A DNA stretch of 11,595 nt from an uncultured Veillonella sp. (GCA_900552445.1 URZS01000013.1:1-11595); one strand, 5' to 3'. Shown: positions 1 through 7,066, counted from the stretch's first letter. Made by a program: numbers and translations. Notes: generated by a model from the sequence alone, not told the origin.

Positions 1-1
1 C

Positions 2-7
2 TATAAT
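2..7 (+). promoter_or_regulatory. Candidate -10 box at the contig edge
   Basis: The hexamer TATAAT is a perfect match to the bacterial -10 consensus and lies about 135 bases upstream of the regulator gene. Any -35 element would fall outside the window, so the promoter cannot be confirmed. If it is real, transcription would start near position 14, and the repeats at 18-51 would lie just downstream of the start, a usual place for a repressor site. In such AT-rich sequence the hexamer could occur by chance. Confidence 0.25.
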
Positions 8-17
8 CAAGTTAAGG

Positions 18-51
18 AACCTAACAAAAAATTAGGTTGTCAAAAAATTAG
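18..51. repeat. Inverted plus direct repeats upstream of the regulator, possible operator
   Basis: Two overlapping patterns are visible. AACCTAA (18-24) and TTAGGTT (32-38) form a perfect 7-bp inverted repeat with a 7-base spacer. The 11-mer CAAAAAATTAG occurs twice, at 25-35 and 41-51, exactly 16 bases apart. No T-run follows the inverted repeat, so it is not an intrinsic terminator. A symmetric element followed by a repeated half-element, just upstream of a regulator gene, suggests autoregulation by the PAS-HTH protein. That role is inferred, and the AT-rich composition lowers its weight. Confidence 0.4.
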
Positions 52-141
52 TTAGAATGAATCTCAACATACTAATTAATTCGCGGGCTGAAGCTTTCAG
101 TCGACTAAATAGTAACCAATACCGATGAGAGGAAGGTTATT
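47..141 (+). promoter_or_regulatory. Leader of the regulator gene with small potential hairpins
   Basis: Three weak dyads follow the repeats. They are 47-55 with 72-80 (8 of 9 positions complementary), 86-92 with 96-102 (7 pairs including one G-U, 3-base loop) and 111-117 with 135-141 (7 pairs including one G-U). The last would tie up part of the ribosome-binding region, whose purine-rich stretch runs from 128 to 136. No known riboswitch class is recognised. The folding is by eye only, and these may be chance pairings. Confidence 0.2.
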
Positions 142-143
142 TT

Positions 144-776
144 ATGAGTACACTAGAACGATTACAGGTGATAGCTCATGGGTTGGCCGCTCAATTTGGG
201 CCTTCTTGTGAGGTATTGATTCACGACTTGCAGCGTGATATCGATACATCGCTTGTATATATTGAAAATGGTACCATAACGAATCGTCATGTTGGCGATG
301 GACCATCTCATGCCGTTTTAGATGTACTAAGTTATGACGACGGTAGCGAAGGTCGATTCGGTTATCTTACAAAAACTAAGGATGGTCGAATATTAAAATC
401 ATCTACTATGTATATCCGTGATGATACGGGGCGCATAGCCTACTTGCTAGGGATTAACCAAGACATAACCGAGCTAGTTATGATGCATCGGGCCTTGGAT
501 AGTTTAGTAAATACAGGTCAAGGTGATGCTGGATCTGTTGAAAAAATTACTACAAGCGTGACAGAACTGTTAGATGATTTATTACTAGAAGCAGAACGTT
601 TAGTGGGGAAACCTGGGCCACTGATGAGTAAGGTGGAACGTCTTAAAGCTATTACCTACTTAAATGAAAAAGGGGCTTTTCTTATCTCTAAATCTTCAGA
701 GAAGATAGCAGAGTATTTTAATATTTCTAAGTTTACCCTTTATAGTGATTTAAATACTGTAAAGGAAGAATCCTAG
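144..776 (+). CDS. YheO-type PAS / helix-turn-helix transcriptional regulator (DauR-like)
   Basis: This is a cytoplasmic DNA-binding regulator of 210 residues. Residues about 5-115 resemble the YheO-type PAS domain, including the block around GRILKSSTMYIRD (81-93) and GINQDIT (103-109). After a linker, residues about 160-205 form a C-terminal helix-turn-helix (SSEKIAEYFNISKFTLYSDL, 184-203) like the HTH that usually accompanies this PAS type; DauR of D-arginine catabolism has the same layout. The start is supported by the GAGG and AAGG purine stretches 7-11 bases upstream. The gene ends nine bases before ygeX, whose Shine-Dalgarno overlaps this stop codon, so the two are almost certainly co-transcribed. 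Its likely job, by position, is to control the downstream catabolic genes in response to a small molecule bound by the PAS domain. The ligand, and whether it activates or represses, cannot be read from sequence. Codon choice is less biased than in ygeY or ygeW, as expected for a weakly expressed regulator. Confidence 0.88.
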   Translation: MSTLERLQVIAHGLAAQFGPSCEVLIHDLQRDIDTSLVYIENGTITNRHVGDGPSHAVLDVLSYDDGSEGRFGYLTKTKDGRILKSSTMYIRDDTGRIAYLLGINQDITELVMMHRALDSLVNTGQGDAGSVEKITTSVTELLDDLLLEAERLVGKPGPLMSKVERLKAITYLNEKGAFLISKSSEKIAEYFNISKFTLYSDLNTVKEES

Positions 777-780
777 GAGG
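775..780 (+). promoter_or_regulatory. Shine-Dalgarno of ygeX overlapping the regulator stop codon
   Basis: AGGAGG begins inside the TAG stop of the regulator (774-776) and sits 5 bases before the ygeX ATG at 786. A ribosome ending the regulator therefore lands on the next initiation site, which favours translational coupling. The same TAGGAGG arrangement recurs at the next gene junction. Confidence 0.75.
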
Positions 781-785
781 CAAAT

Positions 786-1997
786 ATGGAACGAATTCAG
801 TGGAAACGTAATACGATGGCACCATCTAGCGACAAGTTTTTGTCGGTTATGGATGTTAGAGAAATTAAGAAAGCTAAAGCGTTTCACGAAAGTTTCCCGC
901 AATATACGGTAACTCCACTTGTTTCACTTAAGAATTTAGCATCTTATATCGGTGTTGATTCTCTCTTCGTAAAAGATGAGTCCTATCGCTTTGGTCTAAA
1001 TGCTTTCAAAGTGTTGGGCGGTTCTTATGCGATGGGTAAATATGTGGCTCAACAACTTGGTAAAACAGTTGAAGATGTACCATATGATGTATTAACATCT
1101 GCAAAATTAAAAGAAGAATTCGGCCAAGCTACATTCTTCACTGCAACTGATGGTAACCACGGTCGCGGCGTAGCATGGGCTGCAAATAAATTAGGTCAAA
1201 AATCTGTAGTATTCATGCCAAAAGGCTCCACAGAATACCGCAGAAAACAAATCGAAAATGAAGGCGCTACAGTAACAATCGAAGATTTCAACTACGATGA
1301 ATGTGTACGCCTAGCAACTAAAAAATCTAAAGAAGTTCCAAATGGTGTTGTAGTTCAAGATACAGCATGGGAAGGTTACGAAGAAATTCCAAACTGGATC
1401 ATGCAAGGCTATGGCACAATGGCTATGGAAACAGCAGCTCAATTAGAAGCTGAAAACTGCAAAGTTCCAACTCATGTATTCGTACAAGCTGGTGTAGGTT
1501 CTCTTGCTGGTTCCGTAGTAGGTTACTTCACTAACTTATATAGCAATGCAGCTAAAAAACCTAAATTGGTTGTTGTTGAAGCAGAAGCAGCAGCTTGCTT
1601 GTACAAAGGCGCTGTAGCTGATGATGGGGAACCTCGCATTGTTGAAGGGGACCTTGATACAATCATGGCAGGCTTAGCATGTGGCGAACCAAATACAGTT
1701 TCTTGGGATATCTTAAGAAACCACGCAGACGTATTCGTATCTGCTCCAGACTGGGTAGCACGTTTAGGTATGCGCGTTGGTGGTGCACCAATTAAAGGCG
1801 ATACTCCAATTACAACTGGTGAGTCTGGTGCGGTTCCATTAGGTCTTGTAATGGCACTTATGACAATGCCAGAATATGAAGACTTACGCAAAGAGTTAGA
1901 ATTAGATGCGTCTTCAAAGGTACTCTGTTTCTCCACTGAAGGTGATACAGACCCTGAAAGATATAAAAACATTATGTGGTACGGTGAAGATCGTTAG
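786..1997 (+). CDS. ygeX: 2,3-diaminopropionate ammonia-lyase
   Basis: This PLP-dependent fold-type II lyase converts 2,3-diaminopropionate to pyruvate and two ammonia in the cytoplasm. Its 403 residues match the roughly 400 of E. coli YgeX. The PLP lysine is K75 in RFGLNAFKVLGGSYA (68-82). TDGNHGRGVAW (121-131) and QDTAWEGY (191-198) hold the aspartates D122 and D192, which correspond to the catalytic/substrate-binding aspartates of the E. coli enzyme. The phosphate-binding glycine loop is GVGSLAG (236-242), and GLACGEPN and GESGAV lie further on. The start is fixed by AGGAGG overlapping the previous stop. It sits between the regulator and ygeY with gaps of 9 and 12 bases, so it is part of the first transcription unit. 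In this context it should be the last step, releasing pyruvate for fermentation. A threonine/serine dehydratase is the nearest alternative, but the YgeX-specific motifs argue against it. Confidence 0.95.
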   Translation: MERIQWKRNTMAPSSDKFLSVMDVREIKKAKAFHESFPQYTVTPLVSLKNLASYIGVDSLFVKDESYRFGLNAFKVLGGSYAMGKYVAQQLGKTVEDVPYDVLTSAKLKEEFGQATFFTATDGNHGRGVAWAANKLGQKSVVFMPKGSTEYRRKQIENEGATVTIEDFNYDECVRLATKKSKEVPNGVVVQDTAWEGYEEIPNWIMQGYGTMAMETAAQLEAENCKVPTHVFVQAGVGSLAGSVVGYFTNLYSNAAKKPKLVVVEAEAAACLYKGAVADDGEPRIVEGDLDTIMAGLACGEPNTVSWDILRNHADVFVSAPDWVARLGMRVGGAPIKGDTPITTGESGAVPLGLVMALMTMPEYEDLRKELELDASSKVLCFSTEGDTDPERYKNIMWYGEDR

Positions 1998-2001
1998 GAG
2001 G
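1996..2001 (+). promoter_or_regulatory. Shine-Dalgarno of ygeY overlapping the ygeX stop codon
   Basis: AGGAGG starts within the TAG stop of ygeX (1995-1997) and lies 8 bases before the ygeY ATG at 2010. It repeats the stop/Shine-Dalgarno overlap seen at 774-780 and supports coupled translation of regulator, ygeX and ygeY. Confidence 0.75.
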
Positions 2002-2009
2002 CATTAATT

Positions 2010-3320
2010 ATGGATTTACAAGCAATTAAACAAGCAGCGGGTACTTATGGCCCAGCGATGACAAAGTTCTTACGTGAAATCGTAGCTTTCCCTGGTGAAA
2101 GTGCTGAAGAAAAAGAGCACGTTCTACGCATTGAAAAAGAAATGAAAGACCTTGGCTTCGACGAAGTTGAAATAGATCCAATGGGTAACATTCTTGGTTA
2201 CATGGGTACTGGTAAAACTCTTATCGCTTTCGATGCTCATATTGATACTGTAGGTATCGGTAACCGTGACAACTGGAAATTCGATCCATATGAAGGTTTC
2301 GAAGATGAAACACAAATCGGTGGTCGTGGTGTATCTGACCAATTAGGTGGTATCGTATCCGCTGTATACGGTGCTAAAATCATGAAAGATTTAGGCCTTC
2401 TTAACGATAAATATCGCGTACTTGTTGTAGGTACAGTTCAAGAAGAAGACTGCGATGGTCTTTGCTGGGAATACATGATTAAAGAACGCAATATTCGTCC
2501 TGAATTCGTAGTATCCACTGAGCCAACTGACGGCGGTATCTACCGTGGTCAACGTGGTCGTATGGAAATCCGCGTAGACGTACAAGGCGTATCTTGCCAC
2601 GGTTCTGCTCCAGAACGCGGTGACAACGCTATCTACAAAATGGCAGACATTCTTCAAGACATCCGTGACTTGAATGCTAACTCTGCTGATGAAAGCACAG
2701 CAATTAAAGGTCTTGTAAAAATGCTTGACCCTAAATTCAACCCTGACCACTACGAAGAAGCTCGCTTCTTAGGTCGCGGTACTGTAACTGCTTCCCAAAT
2801 CTTCTACACTTCCCCAAGCCGTTGTGCAGTAGCTGACTCTTGCGCTGTTTCCTTGGACCGTCGTATGACTGCTGGTGAAACATGGCAATCCTGCTTGGCA
2901 GAAATCGAAGCATTACCACATGTTCAAAAATATGGTGCGAAAGTATCCATGTACGAATATGCTCGTCCATCCTGGACTGGTTTAACTTATCCAATCGAAT
3001 GTTACTTCCCAACTTGGGTAATTCCTAAAGATCACAAAGTAACAGAAGCTTTAGAAGAAGCATACACTAGCTTGTATGGCAACGAACGTATCGGTGCAGA
3101 AGACACAGTTGAAATGCGTAAAGCTCGCCCATTGACTGATAAATGGACATTCTCCACTAACGGTGTATCCATCATGGGTCGTAACGGCATCCCTTGCATC
3201 GGCTTCGGTCCTGGCGCAGAAGCTCAAGCACATGCTCCTAACGAAATCACATGGAAACAAGACCTTGTTACATGTGCAGCTGTATATGCATTATTACCAT
3301 CCGTATACTGCAAAGACTAA
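2010..3320 (+). CDS. ygeY: YgeY-family M20 metallohydrolase
   Basis: This is a cytoplasmic dinuclear-zinc amidohydrolase of the M20 (DapE/ArgE) family, subfamily YgeY. The expected ligands are visible: H77 and D79 in DAHIDTVG, D110 in [10 protein letters not shown], catalytic E145 with E146 in [10 protein letters not shown]171 in STEPTD, and H408 near the C-terminus in QAHAPNE. H197 in [15 protein letters not shown] belongs to the lid/dimer domain that runs from about 185 to 310. At 436 residues it is about 30 longer than my recollection of the 403-residue E. coli protein. The extra residues lie near 224-250 and 359-373. YgeY proteins are often labelled peptidases, but in this cluster a role in hydrolysing a ureido or amide bond of a purine-derived intermediate is more plausible; this is inference. 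Codon use is strongly biased to CGT, GAC, AAC and ATC, suggesting high expression. The gene follows ygeX by 12 bases. Confidence 0.93.
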   Translation: MDLQAIKQAAGTYGPAMTKFLREIVAFPGESAEEKEHVLRIEKEMKDLGFDEVEIDPMGNILGYMGTGKTLIAFDAHIDTVGIGNRDNWKFDPYEGFEDETQIGGRGVSDQLGGIVSAVYGAKIMKDLGLLNDKYRVLVVGTVQEEDCDGLCWEYMIKERNIRPEFVVSTEPTDGGIYRGQRGRMEIRVDVQGVSCHGSAPERGDNAIYKMADILQDIRDLNANSADESTAIKGLVKMLDPKFNPDHYEEARFLGRGTVTASQIFYTSPSRCAVADSCAVSLDRRMTAGETWQSCLAEIEALPHVQKYGAKVSMYEYARPSWTGLTYPIECYFPTWVIPKDHKVTEALEEAYTSLYGNERIGAEDTVEMRKARPLTDKWTFSTNGVSIMGRNGIPCIGFGPGAEAQAHAPNEITWKQDLVTCAAVYALLPSVYCKD

Positions 3321-3333
3321 TATCACGCATAAA

Positions 3334-3364
3334 TTGAATTAGATCTATTTTAAACGGATATAAC
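3334..3364 (+). promoter_or_regulatory. Weak promoter candidate for ygeW
   Basis: TTGAAT (3334-3339) and TATAAC (3359-3364) match 4 of 6 and 5 of 6 consensus positions, with a longer than ideal spacer of 19 bases. Transcription would start near 3371, placing the stem-loop at 3393-3426 in the 5' leader of ygeW. The 157-base gap, far larger than the other gaps here, makes a promoter reasonable. The match is too weak to assert. Confidence 0.25.
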
Positions 3365-3377
3365 TACAAAATAGTTA
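3361..3377. repeat. Short dyad in the ygeY-ygeW gap
   Basis: TAACTA (3361-3366) and TAGTTA (3372-3377) form a perfect 6-bp inverted repeat around CAAAA. It overlaps the candidate -10 box and loosely resembles the dyad at 18-38, which also has TA-rich arms flanking C plus an A-run. It could be a second site for the same regulator, but it is short and AT-rich. Confidence 0.25.
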
Positions 3378-3392
3378 ATTATTAAGGATTTC

Positions 3393-3426
3393 ATATGGTA
3401 CCTCACCATTTGATGAGGTACCATAT
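3393..3426. repeat. 13-bp perfect stem-loop between ygeY and ygeW
   Basis: ATATGGTACCTCA (3393-3405) and its exact reverse complement (3414-3426) enclose an 8-base loop, CCATTTGA. Each arm contains the palindrome GGTACC. No T-run follows, so it is not a standard intrinsic terminator. It may act as an operator for a dimeric regulator, as an mRNA processing or 3'-end-protecting hairpin for ygeX-ygeY, or as a leader structure for ygeW. The structure is certain at sequence level; the role is not. Confidence 0.6.
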
Positions 3427-3477
3427 AAAGTTAGATTCTAAGTAGCCCTTTAGGGAATTGAAAGAGAGGACTTACAG

Positions 3478-4671
3478 ATGACAGACTTCAATAAAAGTAT
3501 TGAAACTTTACAAAACTTAGACGTTAGCAAAATGTATGGCGAAGATTTCTTCTTAACTTGGGAAAAATCTGATGACGAATTACAAGGTGTTTGGGCAGTA
3601 GCTGATGCATTACGTGCTCTTAGAGAACGCAATATCTCCACTAAAGTATTTGACAGCGGCCTTGGCATTTCTTTGTTCCGTGATAACTCCACAAGAACTC
3701 GCTTCTCCTTTGCTTCCGCTTGTAACCTTTTAGGTTTAGAAGTTCAAGACTTAGACGAAGGTAAATCCCAAATCGCTCACGGCGAAACAGTTCGTGAAAC
3801 AGCTAACATGATCTCCTTCATGGCTGACGTTATCGGTATTCGCGATGACATGTACATCGGTAAAGGTAATGCTTACATGCATGAAGTATCCGATGCAGTT
3901 AAAGAAGGTCATGAAGATGGCGTATTAGAACAACGTCCTACACTTGTAAACTTACAATGTGATATCGACCATCCTACACAAATCATGGCTGACGCAGCTC
4001 ATATCATCAAAGAATTCGGTGGTGTTGAAAACCTTAAAGGTAAAAAACTTGCTATGACTTGGGCATACTCCCCATCTTATGGTAAACCTTTATCCGTTCC
4101 TCAAGGTGCTATCGGTTTGTTCACTCGTCTTGGCATGGAAGTTGTATTAGCACATCCTGAAGGCTATGAAGTAATGCCAGAAGTTGAAGAAATCGCTAAA
4201 AAACAAGCTGAGGCTTGTGGCGGCTCCTTCCGTAAAACTAACGATATGAAAGATGCTTTCAAAGATGCTGACATCGTATATCCTAAGAGCTGGGCACCAT
4301 TCGGCGCTATGGAAAAACGTACTAAATTGTACGGTGAAAACGACCATGAAGGCATTAAAGCATTAGAAAAAGTTCTTCTTGAAGAAAATGGTAAACATAA
4401 AGATTGGGCTTGTACAGAAGAGATGATGAGTCTCACTAAAGACGGCAAAGCTCTTTACTTACATTGCTTGCCAGCAGATATTACAGGTGTAAGTTGTGAA
4501 GAAGGCGAAGTAGACGCAACAGTATTCGATCGCTACCGCGTACCTCTTTACAAAGAAGCAAGCTACAAACCATATGTTATTGCAGCTATGATCTTCTTAA
4601 GTAAATTCAAAAATCCTGTAGAAACTTTAAAAGAATTAGAACGGAAGGGAACTGACCGCGTTCAACCGTAA
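3478..4671 (+). CDS. ygeW: YgeW-family carbamoyltransferase
   Basis: This is a cytoplasmic aspartate/ornithine carbamoyltransferase-superfamily enzyme of 397 residues, close to the 396 of E. coli YgeW. The carbamoyl-phosphate loop is STRTR (71-75), followed by HPTQ (165-168) and HCLP (329-332), all superfamily hallmarks. The block TWAYSPSYGKPLSVPQG (194-210) is typical of the YgeW type rather than true ornithine carbamoyltransferase. In this pathway it most likely runs in the phosphorolytic direction, taking a carbamoyl group from a ureido compound such as 2,3-diureidopropionate to give carbamoyl phosphate for the carbamate kinase. The substrate is inferred. The start is supported by GAGAGGA at 3464-3470. 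A 157-base gap with a stem-loop precedes the gene and a strong terminator follows it. Codon bias suggests high expression. Confidence 0.93.
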   Translation: MTDFNKSIETLQNLDVSKMYGEDFFLTWEKSDDELQGVWAVADALRALRERNISTKVFDSGLGISLFRDNSTRTRFSFASACNLLGLEVQDLDEGKSQIAHGETVRETANMISFMADVIGIRDDMYIGKGNAYMHEVSDAVKEGHEDGVLEQRPTLVNLQCDIDHPTQIMADAAHIIKEFGGVENLKGKKLAMTWAYSPSYGKPLSVPQGAIGLFTRLGMEVVLAHPEGYEVMPEVEEIAKKQAEACGGSFRKTNDMKDAFKDADIVYPKSWAPFGAMEKRTKLYGENDHEGIKALEKVLLEENGKHKDWACTEEMMSLTKDGKALYLHCLPADITGVSCEEGEVDATVFDRYRVPLYKEASYKPYVIAAMIFLSKFKNPVETLKELERKGTDRVQP

Positions 4672-4681
4672 AGTAAAGTTT

Positions 4682-4714
4682 AGGGGCCATCCGTGTTGAT
4701 GGCTCCTTTTTATT
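4682..4714 (+). terminator. Intrinsic terminator after ygeW
   Basis: GGGGCCATC (4683-4691) pairs with GATGGCTCC (4698-4706) in a 9-bp stem with one G-U pair and a 6-base loop, CGTGTT. TTTTTATT follows directly (4707-4714). It begins 11 bases after the ygeW stop and is a textbook Rho-independent terminator. It separates ygeW from yqeA, although both act in the same pathway, so downstream genes need either read-through or their own promoter. Confidence 0.93.
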
Positions 4715-4737
4715 CTTAATTATTTGTAATTTGTTAT

Positions 4738-4743
4738 GAGGAA
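4738..4743 (+). promoter_or_regulatory. yqeA: Ribosome-binding site that decides the yqeA start
   Basis: GAGGAA lies 4 bases before the ATG at 4748. The upstream in-frame ATG at 4736 overlaps this site, and the bases before it (TTTGTAATTTGTT) contain no purine-rich motif. Initiation at 4748 also gives the usual carbamate kinase N-terminus, MRKRVVVALGGNAL. Confidence 0.75.
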
Positions 4744-4747
4744 TAAC

Positions 4748-5683
4748 ATGAGAAAAAGAGTTGTAGTAGCGTTAGGCGGGAATGCATTAGGTAATTCTCT
4801 TCCAGAACAAAAAATTGCTGTAAAAAGCACAGCAAAAACTATCGTTGACTTAGTTGAAGCTGATTGCGACGTAGTCGTAACTCACGGTAATGGCCCACAA
4901 ATTGGTATGATCAACAATGCGATGGCAGCGTTGACTCGTGAAAAAGAAGGCCAACCAAATACTCCATTATCCGTATGTGTGGCAATGAGCCAAGCTTATA
5001 TCGGTTATGACTTACAAAATGCACTTCACGAAGAGTTATTAAATCGTGGTATCGAACATTTGCCAACTATGACAATGGTTACGCAAGTACTTGTTGATAA
5101 AAATGACCCAGCTTTCAAAAATCCTACAAAACCAATTGGTCACTTCATGACTAAGGAAGAAGCTGAATATGCAGAAAAGAACTACGATTACGTTGTAAAA
5201 GAAGATTCTGGCCGTGGCTATCGCCGTGTGGTAGCATCTCCTGCTCCTAAAGAAATCATCGAGTTAGAAGCTATTAAAGGTTTAGTTGGTAAACAACTGA
5301 TCGTTGCTTGTGGTGGCGGCGGTATCCCTGTAACTAGAGAAGGTAATGAACTTCATGGTGCAGCAGCCGTTATCGACAAAGACTGGACTAGTAGCTTATT
5401 GGCACAACAAATTGATGCTGATGTACTCGTTATCTTAACTGCTGTTGAAAAAGTTGCTATTAACTTTGGTACAGAAAAAGAACAATGGTTAGACGAAATC
5501 TCTGTTGAAAAAGCTAAAGAATATATCGAAGCAGGCGAGTTTGGCGAAGGTTCTATGAAACCTAAAGTAGAAGCAGCTGTTGCATTTGCTGAATCTCAAA
5601 AAGGCCGTGTTGCGATTATCACATTATTAGAAAAATCTAAAGATGGTATAGCAGGAAAAACAGGTACACGTATCGTATTATAA
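4748..5683 (+). CDS. yqeA: Carbamate kinase (YqeA/ArcC family)
   Basis: This enzyme transfers the phosphate of carbamoyl phosphate to ADP, giving ATP plus carbamate, which falls apart to CO2 and ammonia. From the preferred start at 4748 it has 311 residues, the normal family length. An in-frame ATG at 4736 would add four residues but has no ribosome-binding site. Amino-acid-kinase motifs are complete: GGNAL (10-14), HGNGPQIG (46-53), the lid region around KPIGHFMT (128-135), GRGYRRVVASPAP (155-167), ACGGGGIPV (187-195), DKDW (210-213) and GSMKPKVEAA (268-277). Its pairing with ygeW implies that carbamoyl phosphate released there is used for substrate-level phosphorylation, the main direct energy yield of the pathway. 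It starts 33 bases after the terminator T-run, and I see no convincing promoter between them. No arginine deiminase gene is present, so this is not an arc operon. Confidence 0.94.
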   Translation: MRKRVVVALGGNALGNSLPEQKIAVKSTAKTIVDLVEADCDVVVTHGNGPQIGMINNAMAALTREKEGQPNTPLSVCVAMSQAYIGYDLQNALHEELLNRGIEHLPTMTMVTQVLVDKNDPAFKNPTKPIGHFMTKEEAEYAEKNYDYVVKEDSGRGYRRVVASPAPKEIIELEAIKGLVGKQLIVACGGGGIPVTREGNELHGAAAVIDKDWTSSLLAQQIDADVLVILTAVEKVAINFGTEKEQWLDEISVEKAKEYIEAGEFGEGSMKPKVEAAVAFAESQKGRVAIITLLEKSKDGIAGKTGTRIVL

Positions 5684-5710
5684 TAATATGTAGATTTATA
5701 AGTATGCATT

Positions 5711-5730
5711 TCAACTTTTTGTTGAGGAGG
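5711..5730 (+). promoter_or_regulatory. ssnA: Strong ssnA ribosome-binding site next to a small dyad
   Basis: AGGAGG (5725-5730) lies 7 bases before the ssnA ATG. TCAAC (5711-5715) and GTTGA (5721-5725) can form a 5-bp hairpin that touches only the first base of the site, so it would not hide it. The 54-base yqeA-ssnA gap has no terminator. Confidence 0.5.
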
Positions 5731-5737
5731 TGCCCAC

Positions 5738-7066
5738 ATGATTATTTTAGGGAAAGGTACTGTTATTACTCGCGACGCTGATAGACCTATCATTTATGAT
5801 GGTGCTGTTGCTATCGACGGGACTCAAATTGTTGATATTGGTACATATGATGAGTTATGTAAAACTTATGCAAACGCAGAAATCATTGACGCTCATGGCG
5901 GCTTGATTATGCCTGGTTTTATCAATGCACATCATCATATTTACTCCGCTCTTGCACGAGGCTTATCGTTGCCAGGTCCAGCACCGACTAACTTCGGTGA
6001 AATCTTGGAAGGACTTTGGTTCTACTTAGATAATAAATTGACGGCTCCTGATGTAAAAGCAAGCGCATTACTTACGTATTTAGGCTGTATCGAAAATGGT
6101 GTAACTACTATTTTTGACCACCATGCTTCTTATGGTGAAGTTCATAACAGCTTATCTGTTATTGCTGATGTAGCTAAACAGTTCGGCGTTCGTTCTTGTT
6201 TATGCTACGAAGTATCTGACCGCAACGGCGTAGATCAAATGAAAGCTGCTGTTGCAGAAAACGTACGCTTTGGTAAAGAAGCAAAAGAAGATCCATCTAG
6301 ACTTGCTGCTATGATGGGCTTACATGCATCCTTTACACTAAGCCCTGAAACATTAGATTATGTTAAAGCTCACAATGAAGATAAATTAGGTTATCATGTT
6401 CATGTTGCAGAAGGCCCTGAAGACGTGGCAGATAGTAAAGAAAAATATGGCATGACACCTGTTAGACGCCTTGTAGAGTCTGGCATTTTAGGTCCTAAGA
6501 GTATTGCAGGTCACTGCGTACACGTAACAGACCAAGATGTAGAATTATTGAAAGAATCTCAAGCTAAGGTTGTACACAACCCAGAAAGTAACATGGGTAA
6601 TGCAGTAGGCACAACAGATATCTTGAAACTATTAGGTGCAGGTATCACAGTTGGTCTAGGTACAGATGGTTACACAAATGACATGCTCGAATCTTACAAA
6701 GTAGCAAACTGCCTTGTAAAACATGAGCAACATAAACCATATGTAGGCTGGGGCGAAGTTCCTCATATGCTATTTGAAAACAACCGCAAAATGGCGAATG
6801 AATTCTTCGATACTACAGTTGGCATCCTTAAAAAAGGTGCCGCAGCTGACGTAATTGTTCTTGATTACGCAGCACCAACACCACTTGATGAAAATAACAT
6901 CAATGGTCACTTATTATTCGGTGCTAATGGTATGTATGTGGTAACAACTATTAGTGATGGTGTACCACGTATGATCGATCGTAAGTTACAAGGCATCGAC
7001 AAAGCTGAAGTAATGAACGAAGTTTTAACAACATCTAAAGGTTTATGGAAACGACTAAACCCATAA
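5738..7066 (+). CDS. ssnA: SsnA-type amidohydrolase (putative aminohydrolase)
   Basis: This is a 442-residue member of the amidohydrolase superfamily, in the SsnA/chlorohydrolase branch related to guanine and cytosine deaminases. Metal and catalytic residues are in place: H65 and H67 in PGFINAHHHIYS, H222 with E225 in HVHVAEG, H259/H262 in GHCVHV, H280 in VVHNPESNMGN, and D310 in GLGTDGYTND. The protein is cytoplasmic with no signal peptide. E. coli ssnA was first noted for an effect on stationary-phase survival; its enzymatic substrate is not settled to my knowledge. In this cluster a hydrolytic ring opening or deamination of a purine-derived intermediate is the natural assignment, by inference. 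The start is supported by AGGAGG 7 bases upstream. It lies 54 bases after yqeA and 28 bases before ygfK, within the second transcription unit. Confidence 0.9.
   Translation: MIILGKGTVITRDADRPIIYDGAVAIDGTQIVDIGTYDELCKTYANAEIIDAHGGLIMPGFINAHHHIYSALARGLSLPGPAPTNFGEILEGLWFYLDNKLTAPDVKASALLTYLGCIENGVTTIFDHHASYGEVHNSLSVIADVAKQFGVRSCLCYEVSDRNGVDQMKAAVAENVRFGKEAKEDPSRLAAMMGLHASFTLSPETLDYVKAHNEDKLGYHVHVAEGPEDVADSKEKYGMTPVRRLVESGILGPKSIAGHCVHVTDQDVELLKESQAKVVHNPESNMGNAVGTTDILKLLGAGITVGLGTDGYTNDMLESYKVANCLVKHEQHKPYVGWGEVPHMLFENNRKMANEFFDTTVGILKKGAAADVIVLDYAAPTPLDENNINGHLLFGANGMYVVTTISDGVPRMIDRKLQGIDKAEVMNEVLTTSKGLWKRLNP

Noticed and set aside
18..38. Inverted repeat as a terminator of an upstream gene
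   Set aside because: The stem is AT-rich and followed by GTCAAAAAATTAG, with no T-run; on the other strand the following bases are also not a T-run.
1523..1972. 149-codon open frame on the minus strand
   Set aside because: It lies wholly inside ygeX, shows no ribosome site or recognisable domain, and arises from the codon pattern of the real gene. The same holds for the minus-strand frames at 2391-2750, 4164-4448 and 8298-8615.
3446..3455. CCCTTTAGGG mini-palindrome before ygeW
   Set aside because: Only 4-bp arms with a 2-base centre; too short to support a function.
4736..4747. Upstream ATG as the yqeA start
   Set aside because: No purine-rich site precedes it, and GAGGAA for the next ATG overlaps it; the family N-terminus begins at 4748.
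3478..5683. Arginine deiminase (arc) operon
   Set aside because: A carbamoyltransferase and a carbamate kinase are adjacent, but no arginine deiminase or antiporter is present, the transferase has YgeW-type motifs, and the neighbours belong to the purine/diaminopropionate set.
5679..5684. Perfect TATAAT at the end of yqeA as an ssnA promoter
   Set aside because: No -35-like hexamer occurs 16-18 bases upstream and there is no extended -10 TG, so it is probably chance in AT-rich sequence overlapping the stop codon.
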